A program made the position numbers and the translations under genes. The notes below the pieces were generated by a model that was not told the origin of the DNA, did no database searches, and saw only the letters and a program-made list of their open reading frames with translations. A stretch of DNA of 64,000 nucleotides, taken from contig CAIOCZ010000090.1 in assembly GCA_903856805.1 (NCBI GenBank), positions 1 through 64,000 on the forward strand, written 5' to 3'. Below, in pieces: positions 41,748-50,659 of this stretch; the stretch's first letter is position 1, and the number at the start of each line of letters is the position of its first letter. Source of the DNA: an uncultured cyanobacterium (lineage in GTDB: Bacteria > Cyanobacteriota > Cyanobacteriia > PCC-6307 > Cyanobiaceae).

Positions 41748-42680
41748 TCAAGCCAGACCCTCCCGGCGGGCCTGAGCATAGAGCTCCCGTACGCCGAGGC
41801 GATTCAGGGGCAGACGCAGCAGCTCCATCGCCACCCCCGCATGGCCCTGGCGGATCAGCCAGGCCAGCAGGGGGCGCAAGCTGCGTTCGTTCACCAGGCC
41901 CCCCAGGGTCAGGAGCTCCCAGAGCAGGCGGTGCAGCCAGGTGTATTGAATGATGAACCGAACCCTGCGAGTGGGGTGCTTTCGGTAGAACACCAGACCC
42001 ATTTTGGCCCGCTCCCGTTCCACCCGGACCAGATCGGGAATCTGCTCCAGGCTCAGGGCCGGATGCCAGTGATACCCCACCGCAGCAGGGCAGCGAACCA
42101 GGAGAACGCCCAGCCGCCGCAACCGTTCTCCTAACTCCAGATCCTCCCAGCCGTACAGGCGGAACCCCGTATCGAACAGCCCGGCCTGTTCCAGCAGCTG
42201 ACGGTCGATGGCCACATTGCCGGTGGCGAAATAGGCCCAGGAAAGATCGTTGAGTTTGTGCGGTTCCCTGGTGGGATTCTCAAAATTGGCCGTGTTGATG
42301 ACCGCCCCATAGGTGAAGCAGAGCCGATTCCCCGAGCGGGACCATTGGGCCTGAAGGGCACGGGCGTGGTTGACCAGAAAGCTGGGGGTGACCACCAAGT
42401 CGCTGTCGATGAACACGATCACCTCCCCCTGGGCCTCCTCCACGCCCCGATTACGGCCCGCCGCCGGTCCGCCGTGCTGTTGGCGGAACAGGCGCAGGTG
42501 GGGGTAAGCAGGGGCGTTGTCCGCTAGCCAGCTCACCGTGGCATCGGTGGAGCCATCGTCCACCAGCACCACCTCGTAGCGCTCCAGCGGTTCGCCAAGC
42601 TCCTGGGCCTCCAGGGCATCGAGGCATTGACGCAGGATCGGCAACCGGTTGTAGGTGGGGATGACGACGCTGATGAACAT
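41748..42680 (-). CDS. Family 2 glycosyltransferase
   Basis: MFISVVIPTYNRLPILRQCLDALE ... VVLVDDGSTDATVSWL ... GRNRGVEEAQGEVIVFIDSDLVV ... GWEDLELGERL. Confidence 0.95.
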   Translation of the reverse strand: MFISVVIPTYNRLPILRQCLDALEAQELGEPLERYEVVLVDDGSTDATVSWLADNAPAYPHLRLFRQQHGGPAAGRNRGVEEAQGEVIVFIDSDLVVTPSFLVNHARALQAQWSRSGNRLCFTYGAVINTANFENPTREPHKLNDLSWAYFATGNVAIDRQLLEQAGLFDTGFRLYGWEDLELGERLRRLGVLLVRCPAAVGYHWHPALSLEQIPDLVRVERERAKMGLVFYRKHPTRRVRFIIQYTWLHRLLWELLTLGGLVNERSLRPLLAWLIRQGHAGVAMELLRLPLNRLGVRELYAQARREGLA

Positions 42681-42732
42681 GGCGGTGGGAGGTCCGCAGC
42701 TGGTGCCAGTGTGGGCGCAGGAGGTGGGCAAT

Positions 42733-42761
42733 AAAAAGGGGGGGATCCCGCGATCCCCCCC
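42733..42761 (-). terminator. Rho-independent terminator downstream of the small basic protein gene
   Basis: On - strand: GGGGGGATCGCGGGATCCCCCCC followed by TTTTTAT. Confidence 0.75.
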
Positions 42762-42795
42762 TGGCCAGGCTGCCGCCCTTAGGGCGGCTGGAGCG

Positions 42796-42951
42796 TCAAT
42801 CAGCGGCGCCGCCGTTGTTAGCTGTCCCGGTGACGCCGTTGCCGGCCCCTTCGCCACGGCCATCGTTGCGAAGCTTGCGCTTCTTGAATTTGCGGGCGTA
42901 GGCGCGATTGCGCTCCTGCTTTTCCTTCTTCAGATTCCTGCGCTTGGCCAT
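42796..42951 (-). CDS. 51-aa highly basic small protein, absent from the supplied ORF track (below length cutoff)
   Basis: Manual translation MAKRRNLKKEKQERNRAYARKFKKRKLRNDGRGEGAGNGVTGTANNGGAAD*, followed by the terminator at 42733-42761. Confidence 0.75.
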   Translation of the reverse strand: MAKRRNLKKEKQERNRAYARKFKKRKLRNDGRGEGAGNGVTGTANNGGAAD

Positions 42952-42987
42952 GCGAGCGGCGTTGGGGTGATTGGTCGAAGATCCACC

Positions 42988-43743
42988 CTACTGAATGGCG
43001 TCGGGACCGTTGGCCTCCGTGAGCTGGCCATCCTCCATGCACAGCAACCGATCGGCCACATCCAGGATGCGGGGGTCGTGGGTCACCATCAGAACCGCAC
43101 AGCCCTGATCCCGGGCCAGCCCCTTGAGCAGATCCACCACTTCCCGGCCGGTGCGGCTATCGAGGGCCGCGGTGGGCTCGTCGGCCAGCAGCAGCCTGGG
43201 GTTAGCCGCTAACGCCCGGGCGATCGCCACCCTCTGTTTCTGGCCTCCAGAGAGATCGTGGGGCAATTTGCCCAGGTGATCTCCCAGTCCGACAGCCCGC
43301 AACCAGTCCCGGGATTGATCGCGGCGCACCCGATAGCTGAGATTGGGAAGAAGATCCGCCCCCATCTGCACATTCTGTTCTGCCGTGAGACATCGCAACA
43401 GATTGTGGCCTTGGAAAATCATGCCGATCTGGCGGCGCAGAAGCTGGCGCTGGGCACGGCTGGATCCCTTCAGCTCCTCCCCCAGCACCCGTACCGAACC
43501 GGCCGTCACCTGCCGCAGGGCACCGATCAGGGTGAGCAAGGTGGTCTTGCCGCAACCGGAAGGACCGGTGAGCAAAACCACTTCGCCAGGCTGGATCTGC
43601 AATCCTACGTTCACCAACACCTGTCGTTGATTGGCACCACTCCCAAACCAGTGGTTCAGTCCTACCACCGCCACACTTGGAGAGGCCATCGGGGCTGCAG
43701 TAGGACCCGCAGTTGGAGCTAGCTCTTGAGTGCTTGGAGCCAT
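42988..43743 (-). CDS. devA: DevA/MacB-type ABC transporter ATPase
   Basis: [53 protein letters not shown]; adjacent DevC- and DevB-like genes. Confidence 0.92.
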   Translation of the reverse strand: MAPSTQELAPTAGPTAAPMASPSVAVVGLNHWFGSGANQRQVLVNVGLQIQPGEVVLLTGPSGCGKTTLLTLIGALRQVTAGSVRVLGEELKGSSRAQRQLLRRQIGMIFQGHNLLRCLTAEQNVQMGADLLPNLSYRVRRDQSRDWLRAVGLGDHLGKLPHDLSGGQKQRVAIARALAANPRLLLADEPTAALDSRTGREVVDLLKGLARDQGCAVLMVTHDPRILDVADRLLCMEDGQLTEANGPDAIQ

Positions 43744-43748
43744 CGAAG

Positions 43749-44918
43749 TCAGAAGATTTCAGCAGGATCGGCATCTGCCAGCTTGCGCATTGCCATGGCT
43801 GCCGATCCAAGACACATCAGTAAAATCATGGCAAATACGACAATTAAGCGCTGGGCGTCCATGTAGACCGGCAGCTTGGTTCCGGTTCGGACCAAAATAT
43901 AGAGGCCCTCCCCAGCAAGCCAGGCGGGCAGAAATCCGAGAATCGCCAACAAAAATCCCTCCCTAGCCACCACCGCAAGCAGGCCAGTCAACCGATACCC
44001 CATAGCCATCAGCGTTGCATACTCTGGCAAATGATCGCTAACATCTGAATATAAAATCTGGTAGACTATTACACATCCAACCACAAATCCCATGGCAGTG
44101 CCGAAGGTAAAAATGAAGCCAATCGCCGTACTTGTGCGCCAGTAATTTTTTTCGAATTCAATGAATTCTTGCTTATTCATCACCCTGACATCATTCGGCA
44201 GCATTCCCTTCAGCCGGGCTGTCACCTGCTCAGGATTGGTATCTGGCTTGAGGCGAATCAGACCCAGCTCGATGCTTCCGGCCGGGGTGTTCGGCTGAAG
44301 CATCAAATAGGTTTCCCTGCTGGTGAGCATGTTGCCATCAGCCCCGAAGGACGCCCCGATGGACACCAATCCCGCCACCCGCAGTCGCTTCCCAACCACT
44401 TCCGTTTCCACAATCCGACCCTCGCGAAACCACTTGGCAATCGGGCCAAATTCAGGTCTGGATTGTTCATCAAACAACACTCTCCCCAACTGGGAAAGGG
44501 CAAGGGACTGGCGACGGAGCGCAGGGTCGGTAAATAGGGGATCGGTGGGTTCGAATCCCAGGGTCAAGATGGAACGGTTGGCATGGGTCTGGGGATTGCG
44601 CCAGAGCAACAGATTCCAATGCACGGGGGAGGTGCCCGCCACCCCTGGATCCGCCATGACCTGCACTAAACGGCGACGGGGAAAACCAGCCATGCCAATG
44701 GAACTCACCGAGCGCGGGCTGATCAGCACCAGATCGGCATCAAACAATTTGTGGATGGTGACGCTGGCGTCATAAAGGCCATCCCTAAAGCCCAGCTGCA
44801 TGAACATCAAAATGCCCGCGAAGGCGATGCCCGCCAGCGCGATCGTCAACCGTGCCGGCTGACGGGTGAGCAGCAACCAGGCCAGGGGAATGCCACGGCC
44901 GCGCCACAACAGGCTCAT
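43749..44918 (-). CDS. devC: DevC-type ABC transporter permease
   Basis: RQPARLTIALAGIAFAGILMFMQLGFRDGLYDASVTIHKLFDADLVLISPRS; FtsX-like C-terminal TM region. Confidence 0.92.
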   Translation of the reverse strand: MSLLWRGRGIPLAWLLLTRQPARLTIALAGIAFAGILMFMQLGFRDGLYDASVTIHKLFDADLVLISPRSVSSIGMAGFPRRRLVQVMADPGVAGTSPVHWNLLLWRNPQTHANRSILTLGFEPTDPLFTDPALRRQSLALSQLGRVLFDEQSRPEFGPIAKWFREGRIVETEVVGKRLRVAGLVSIGASFGADGNMLTSRETYLMLQPNTPAGSIELGLIRLKPDTNPEQVTARLKGMLPNDVRVMNKQEFIEFEKNYWRTSTAIGFIFTFGTAMGFVVGCVIVYQILYSDVSDHLPEYATLMAMGYRLTGLLAVVAREGFLLAILGFLPAWLAGEGLYILVRTGTKLPVYMDAQRLIVVFAMILLMCLGSAAMAMRKLADADPAEIF

Positions 44919-45919
44919 GGTTGCAACCGACCGATCACCTTCAGGCCCGAAAGCGATCGCACCCTCTGGGCATCGTCAGGATCGAGGCGCACTCTCACCT
45001 CCACAATGCGTGCATCAGCATCCCCTGTGGGATCGGTGGCCAAGATCTGGCGTTGGCGCACCTGCGGGAAGATGAGCTGGACCGTGCCGTCCAGACTGCC
45101 ACTAAAACCGCCATTTTCACTGGTGAGCGTCGCCCGCTGGCCTACTCGCACCCTGCTGATATCGCTCTCATAAATCTCCAGCAGGGCCTCCATCTGGTCA
45201 ATCTGACCCAATTCGAGGATGCCCTGAGTGACAGGCCGCTCCCCGACCCGGCTATGGACCCGCAATACGGTGCCATCCATCGGAGCACGCAACTCGGTAT
45301 TGACCACATCCGTGCCGGATTTCACGTATTCCGCCCGGGCTTCCAGAAGCTGACCCTGAAGTTCGAGATAGGCCTGCTCACGGTTATCCAGTTCATTGGC
45401 CGCAATGGCCCCCTGGCCAGCCAGGGACCTGAAGCGGGCCAAATCTCGCCCTTGAACCACCAGCCGACGGGTCAGGGTCTGGATGCGAGCCCGCAACAAA
45501 GCCAGTTCTGCCAACTGGTTGGGGGCATTGTCAAAGCGGGCAAGCAGCTGACCGCGGCGCACCCGATCCCCTTCGCTCACCAGCAGCTGGGTGATCCGGG
45601 GCGTGGCACCCATGGATGTGGTGGGGGCCGCCAGCAGGCGGATGTCACCAGCCGGCTCGAGCCGGCCGAGGGCGGCCACCGCTTCCGGTGTGGGACGCGA
45701 CCGGGCAACGGGTACCGAGGGCCGTTCAACGGGCCGATGCCAGAGCGTCCGGGTGCCGTAGGCCACCGCCGCCAGGATGGATAGCAGGATCAGTCCACCG
45801 ACAACGGCGACGGGGGATCGTCGAACAGCAACTCCTCGATGTAGCGGTCCGCCCAGGTCGGGTTGAACGCCTTCTCCAAGACCCGTCTGGTCTTGTCGTT
45901 TTGCTTCTGCTGCTTGCAA
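44915..45919 (-). CDS. devB: DevB/HlyD-type membrane fusion protein (start uncertain)
   Basis: [81 protein letters not shown]; overlaps devC by 4 bp. Confidence 0.88.
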   Translation of the reverse strand: MQAAEAKRQDQTGLGEGVQPDLGGPLHRGVAVRRSPVAVVGGLILLSILAAVAYGTRTLWHRPVERPSVPVARSRPTPEAVAALGRLEPAGDIRLLAAPTTSMGATPRITQLLVSEGDRVRRGQLLARFDNAPNQLAELALLRARIQTLTRRLVVQGRDLARFRSLAGQGAIAANELDNREQAYLELQGQLLEARAEYVKSGTDVVNTELRAPMDGTVLRVHSRVGERPVTQGILELGQIDQMEALLEIYESDISRVRVGQRATLTSENGGFSGSLDGTVQLIFPQVRQRQILATDPTGDADARIVEVRVRLDPDDAQRVRSLSGLKVIGRLQP

Positions 45920-46515
45920 TAGTGAAGCTGTCCATGCCAGCGCCGCACCGTAGCCGGATCATCGTCGGCTTGGGGATCGCAAACCCGACACGCCTCGGCC
46001 AAAATGGCTAGGGCCGTCGTCACCTCCTCGACAAACCACTGCTGCTCCTGCTCGGTTTCAGGCCGAACAAACAGCACATGGGGTGAAAAAATGGAGCCCC
46101 AGGCCGGCAGTTCGCGCACCTGGCTGAAGGGGGGACGGGCCTGGTCCCGCAGGGCGCGACCGATCGGCTCGGGCAGGGTCTCCGTCACCGGAGAGAGATC
46201 CATGATTGCCGCCGAAACCACACCACGGCCCGCCACAATATCGGCCCCGAACACGGGCAAATCAAAGCGGGGGTCTGGGAAAAAGACGCAGTGGAGGATC
46301 TGAAGACCAGCCCCCAGTCGGGCCGTCTCCAGATGCAGTTTGCGGAACCCCCGGCAGCGATGCACCTCGTTGCGGATGAACAGCGCTTCGCCGTCAAGGC
46401 TGCCGCTAATGGCCTCCAGCTCGGCGCCGATGGCCAGGGGTTCAAGGTCCTGAAAAGTCAGGCGGCTGGCACGGATGCGCTCAGCCAGGGCATCCACCAA
46501 GGGGTGGATGCCCAT
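45790..46515 (-). CDS. pcyA: Phycocyanobilin:ferredoxin oxidoreductase
   Basis: [90 protein letters not shown]. Confidence 0.96.
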   Translation of the reverse strand: MGIHPLVDALAERIRASRLTFQDLEPLAIGAELEAISGSLDGEALFIRNEVHRCRGFRKLHLETARLGAGLQILHCVFFPDPRFDLPVFGADIVAGRGVVSAAIMDLSPVTETLPEPIGRALRDQARPPFSQVRELPAWGSIFSPHVLFVRPETEQEQQWFVEEVTTALAILAEACRVCDPQADDDPATVRRWHGQLHYCKQQKQNDKTRRVLEKAFNPTWADRYIEELLFDDPPSPLSVD

Positions 46516-46617
46516 CGGGGTGCCGTGGGACCCCGGTGGATCGGGGGGAAAGGAGGGATGACTCACCTGGCTGATCAGGGCCTCAACCCAGCAGAATGCA
46601 GATCCTGACATTGCTGC

Positions 46618-47892
46618 GTGACCCTTTCTCCTTCCCGTAGCGGGCCGTTGCTGAACGGCCTGGCCGAACCCGACCAGCGGCAATTGAGCAATGGCGTCGA
46701 GCTGGTGAGTCTTGCCCTGCCGGAGGCGCCCCTGGTCTGTATCGACTTTTGGTGCCGGGCCGGCAGTGCCTTTGAACAAGCCACGGAAAGTGGGATGGCC
46801 CACTTCCTCGAACACATGGTGTTCAAGGGCAGCCAGCGCCTGGAGGCCGGCGAATTTGATCTCCGCGTCGAGGCCCTCGGCGGCAGCAGCAATGCGGCCA
46901 CCGGCTTCGACGATGTGCACTATCACGTGTTGATTCCACCCCAGGAGGCGGGCGAAGCCCTCGACCTGCTCCTGGATCTGGTGCTGCACCCCCGCCTTGA
47001 GGCGGAGGCCTTCGTGATGGAGCGTCAGGTGGTGTTGGAGGAACTGGCCCAGAGCGAAGACCAGCCGGAGGAAGTGGCCCTGCAACGCCTCCTGGAGCTG
47101 GCCTGCCCCGACCATCCCTATGGGCTGCCGATCCTGGGCCGCCGCGAGGCGCTCCTGGCCCATGATCCCGCCGCGATGGCCGCCTTCCATCGCCGCCTCT
47201 ATGGGGCCGAACGCTGTGTGCTGTCCCTCAGTGGTGCCCTGGAGGACGGGGACTTGCTGAGCCGTGCCGCCGCTGGCCCCCTGGCCTCGCTCAGCCCTAC
47301 CACCGAGCCGCCGCCACCGCCGGCCCTGCGGGTCAAGCCAGGTGAGCAACGGCTCGCCCTACCACGCCTGGAGGCGGGTCGGTTGCTGATGGCCTGGTGG
47401 CAACCGGCCGCCACCGATCTGGCCGCCGTGATGGGCGCCGACCTGGCGACCACCGTGCTGGCCGAAGGTCGCCGCAGTCGCCTGGTGGAGCGGCTGCGGG
47501 AGCAGCGGCAGATTGTGGAGAGCATCGATCTCGATCTGCATGCGATGGAATCCGGCAGCCTCGCCGTGCTGGAGGCGGTCTGCGACCCTGAGGCCCTGCC
47601 GGAGGTGCGGCGCGAAATCGAAGTGGTGTGGCAGGAAGTCATGGCCCACCCCCTCCCCGAGGCGGAGTGGCAACGGGCCCAGCGTTTGGTGGCCAACAGT
47701 TACCGCTTCGGCCTGGAGGCCGCCGGCGGCGTCGCCGCGCTGATCGGCAACAGCCACCTCTGGGGTCGCCGCCATGATCTGGCCACGCCGCTGCGGATGT
47801 TGGAGGAGTGGACTCCGCAGCGGCTGCAAGCCGAGGCCCTGCGCTCCCTCGATCCTGCCCTTGCCTACATGCTGGAGGTGGTCCCCGCATGA
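46618..47892 (+). CDS. M16-family zinc peptidase, catalytic-type subunit
   Basis: [18 protein letters not shown] (HxxEH) and downstream Glu region; M16 scaffold. Confidence 0.95.
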   Translation: MTLSPSRSGPLLNGLAEPDQRQLSNGVELVSLALPEAPLVCIDFWCRAGSAFEQATESGMAHFLEHMVFKGSQRLEAGEFDLRVEALGGSSNAATGFDDVHYHVLIPPQEAGEALDLLLDLVLHPRLEAEAFVMERQVVLEELAQSEDQPEEVALQRLLELACPDHPYGLPILGRREALLAHDPAAMAAFHRRLYGAERCVLSLSGALEDGDLLSRAAAGPLASLSPTTEPPPPPALRVKPGEQRLALPRLEAGRLLMAWWQPAATDLAAVMGADLATTVLAEGRRSRLVERLREQRQIVESIDLDLHAMESGSLAVLEAVCDPEALPEVRREIEVVWQEVMAHPLPEAEWQRAQRLVANSYRFGLEAAGGVAALIGNSHLWGRRHDLATPLRMLEEWTPQRLQAEALRSLDPALAYMLEVVPA

Positions 47893-49163
47893 CAACACGC
47901 GATCAGCTCACCCTCACGGGGGGACTGCCGGTGAGGATTCAGCATCGACCGGGCCCGGCAATCCTGGCGGCCCGGTTGTCGATCCGTGGCGGCAGTGGCG
48001 ATGACCAGCCCGGCCAGCGCGGCGCCCACCAGTTGCTGGCAGGCTTGATGACCCGAGGCTGTGGTTCGCTTGATGCCGAGGCCCTCGCGGACCTGGTGGA
48101 AGGATCGGGAGCGGCCCTGCGAGCCGAGGCCCATGAGGATTCCCTGGTGGTGGGCCTCAAATGCGCCGCCGACGATGCCTCCACCCTGCTGCCGTTAATG
48201 CTGGAGATGGTGCGCCGCCCGCAGTTAGCCGCCGACCAGCTCAGCCTGGAACGCCAGCTCAACCTCCAGACCCTGCAGCGCCAGCGGGAGGACCCGTTCC
48301 AGCTGGCCCACGATCGGCTACGACATCAGATCTATGGCGCCGGCCCCTATGGCCACGATCCCCTGGGCATCGAGGCGGAACTAGCCGGGATCGACGGATC
48401 CCAACTACGGCCCCTCGTGGAACGGCTGGGTCAAGGCGGCTCCGTCCTGGTGCTCTGCGGTGAACCTCCAGCCCAGCTGGAAACCTTGCTGAATTCAGTC
48501 CTGGAGGAAGCCCCCTGGTCGACGCACCTCCCCCAAATCTCCGCCTATGCCGGTCCGCCCTCCCCAGGTGAGCGGATTGCGCTTCAGGAGGTGGACACCG
48601 AACAGCTGGTGGTGTTGCTGGGAACAGCCACCGTGCCCTTTGGCCATGCCGACAGCCTGCCCCTGCGCCTGCTGCAGTCCCACCTTGGAGTCGGCATGTC
48701 GGCCAGGCTGTTTGTGGAGCTTCGGGAGGAACGGGGGTTGGCCTACGACGTTGGCGTTCACCTGCCGGCCCGTTGCGGATCGACCCCCTTTGTCATGCAC
48801 CTCTCCAGTTCAGCCGAACGGGCCGAAGAAGCCACCGATTGCCTGCTGGACGAGTGGCAGCGGATTCTGGATCAGCCCCTGAGCCTGGAGGAATTGGTTC
48901 TCGCCCTAGCCAAATACCAGGGCCAGGAGGCCAGTGGTCGCCAGACCTGTTCCCAGATCGCCGACCGGCGGGCCCTGATGCTGAGCCATGGCCTCTCGGA
49001 GGATCTGGTGGAGCGCAACCTCCGCCGAGCCACCACCTTGACACCAGACGATCTGCTGCAGGCGGCGCGTCGTTGGTTGAGGAAGCCGTGCCTGAGCTTG
49101 GTGGGCCCCGCCTCTGCCCTCGCTGGGGCTGAACGGGCCTGGCTCCGCCATGGCCTCAGCTAG
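47889..49163 (+). CDS. M16-family peptidase-like protein lacking HxxEH
   Basis: QRGAHQLLAGLMTRG in place of HxxEH; LREERGLAYDVGV retained; ATGA overlap with the upstream M16 gene. Confidence 0.93.
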   Translation: MTTRDQLTLTGGLPVRIQHRPGPAILAARLSIRGGSGDDQPGQRGAHQLLAGLMTRGCGSLDAEALADLVEGSGAALRAEAHEDSLVVGLKCAADDASTLLPLMLEMVRRPQLAADQLSLERQLNLQTLQRQREDPFQLAHDRLRHQIYGAGPYGHDPLGIEAELAGIDGSQLRPLVERLGQGGSVLVLCGEPPAQLETLLNSVLEEAPWSTHLPQISAYAGPPSPGERIALQEVDTEQLVVLLGTATVPFGHADSLPLRLLQSHLGVGMSARLFVELREERGLAYDVGVHLPARCGSTPFVMHLSSSAERAEEATDCLLDEWQRILDQPLSLEELVLALAKYQGQEASGRQTCSQIADRRALMLSHGLSEDLVERNLRRATTLTPDDLLQAARRWLRKPCLSLVGPASALAGAERAWLRHGLS

Positions 49164-49485
49164 GGCGTTGTTCTGCCTTAGGGCTTTCAGGGTTCGCCAC
49201 GGCGGTAAGCGCGTTGGGGGCCAACAGAAAGGTGCCCCGTCGAAAGCGCACCGCCACCTGTCCGGCGGCACGCCACTCCACGATCTGTCCAGTTTCGCCG
49301 GGGTCCACCAGGTCGGGCGGACGCAGCATCGGCATCGGATCCGCGGTTTTCAGATACCGCTGACTGGCTATCAACTGGACGGTGGTGCCGATCGGCAGGA
49401 GCCCATCGATGGGCCATGCCGTCGCCAGGCTGGAAGCGGTGGATTCAGGTGGGACCGGCTCGGATCTGGCGGACTGGGGGGGCAT
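49156..49485 (-). CDS. SipA-like (DUF3148) regulatory protein
   Basis: LPIGTTVQLIASQRYLKTADPMPMLRPPDLVDPGETGQIVEWRAAGQVAVRFRRGTFLL, matches the recalled cyanobacterial SipA consensus (KTADPMPMLRPPDL). Confidence 0.8.
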   Translation of the reverse strand: MPPQSARSEPVPPESTASSLATAWPIDGLLPIGTTVQLIASQRYLKTADPMPMLRPPDLVDPGETGQIVEWRAAGQVAVRFRRGTFLLAPNALTAVANPESPKAEQRPS

Positions 49486-49584
49486 CCGTGGGCAGCAAGG
49501 GGGGGGCCCGGGGATCAGCTCCTGGACGGACCTTCTCAGCCGAACCTAGCTGCAGCAGGATGGCGCCAGAACCGGAAGGACCAG

Positions 49585-50154
49585 GTGCGAACCCTTGCAA
49601 CGTGGAGTGGTGCGATCGCTGGATTGTTGTTGATCGTCGTGGGCGGCATGGTGCCGGCGGCGATCCCCTTCCATGACAGCGGCGGCTGGATTCTGCGACC
49701 CTTGGGCATCACCCTGCAGGTGCCGGCTCTGCTGCTTACGGCCCTGATCTGTGGCCCCCGCAGCGCCATGCTGGCGGCAGTGGCCTACCTGAGTGTTGGC
49801 CTGTTTCAGTTGCCCGTGTTCTACGAAGGGGGCGGCATCAGCTATGTGCTCGATCCAGGCTTTGGTTATCTGGCCGGCTTCGTGCCAGCGGCCTGGGTGA
49901 GCGGGCGCTTGGCCCGCCAGCCCGGCATGGGCGATCCCCTGCCCCTGGCCGCCGCCGCCGCCGCTGGACTGGTGGTGATGCACCTGACGGGGCTGGTCAA
50001 CCTGCTGCTGGGTGGCCTGGCCGGCCGCTGGGGGGGGGCGCTGCTGCCCCTGGTGTTGAGTTACACCCTTGCCCTGGCGCCCCAACTTCTGCTCTGCTGC
50101 GCCATCGGCGTGTTGGCCTGGATGCTGCGTCGCTTGCTGCTGATGGATGCCTGA
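49585..50154 (+). CDS. bioY: BioY-type biotin transporter (GTG start inferred)
   Basis: GITLQVPALLLTALICGPRSAMLAAVAYLSVGLFQLPVFYEGGGISYVLDPGFGYLAGFVPAAWVSG. Confidence 0.92.
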   Translation: MRTLATWSGAIAGLLLIVVGGMVPAAIPFHDSGGWILRPLGITLQVPALLLTALICGPRSAMLAAVAYLSVGLFQLPVFYEGGGISYVLDPGFGYLAGFVPAAWVSGRLARQPGMGDPLPLAAAAAAGLVVMHLTGLVNLLLGGLAGRWGGALLPLVLSYTLALAPQLLLCCAIGVLAWMLRRLLLMDA

Positions 50155-50659
50155 TCCGATGTCCCCCATGCGTGGATGGGCCCTCTGGCGATTAAATCCA
50201 CTGCAGAGCCTGGCCCTGGCCCTGGCCCTGGTGGTGTTCCTCGCGGACCAGGCGAGCAAACACTGGGTGAGTCAGCACCTGATCGGAGGGTTGGAGCGCC
50301 CCCTGGTCCCCGGATTATTCCGCCTCCAGCTGGTCACCAACACCGGCGCGGCCTTCAGCCTGTTCAGCGGTTCCACCCGCCTCCTTGGGGTCGTCAGCCT
50401 GCTGGTGGCCGTGGGGATGCTGCTGTGGATCCTCAGCCGCAACCCCGCCGGCCGCGCCCAGGCCCTGGCTGCGGGTCTGCTGCTTGGCGGTGCGGCCGGG
50501 AATGGCTTGGATCGCTGGCGGCTTGGATCGGTGGTCGATTTCCTTGCCTTCCAGCCGATGGCCTTTCCCGTGTTCAACCTGGCGGATGTGGCGATCAACC
50601 TGGCTGTGCTCTGCTACGCCATCGCTCTGTTGCGCCCTCCTGGAGCCCGCCATGGTTGA
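50147..50659 (+). CDS. lspA: Lipoprotein signal peptidase
   Basis: FLADQASKHWV, LQLVTNTGAAFSLF, GNGLDRWRLGSVVDFLAF, FPVFNLADVAIN. Confidence 0.97.
   Translation: MPDPMSPMRGWALWRLNPLQSLALALALVVFLADQASKHWVSQHLIGGLERPLVPGLFRLQLVTNTGAAFSLFSGSTRLLGVVSLLVAVGMLLWILSRNPAGRAQALAAGLLLGGAAGNGLDRWRLGSVVDFLAFQPMAFPVFNLADVAINLAVLCYAIALLRPPGARHG

Noticed and set aside
44546-44563. tRNA T-arm-like string GTGGGTTCGAATCCCAGG
   Set aside because: Lies inside devC on the antisense strand; no acceptor stem, D-arm or anticodon arm could be built around it.
46516-47349. 5' two-thirds of the 519-aa ORF at 45790..47349 (-)
   Set aside because: Antisense to the M16 peptidase; only the last 241 codons match PcyA. 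High GC produces long spurious antisense frames.
50212-50235. Short CTGGCC tandem repeat
   Set aside because: Encodes an Ala/Leu transmembrane stretch of LspA; explained by codon usage.
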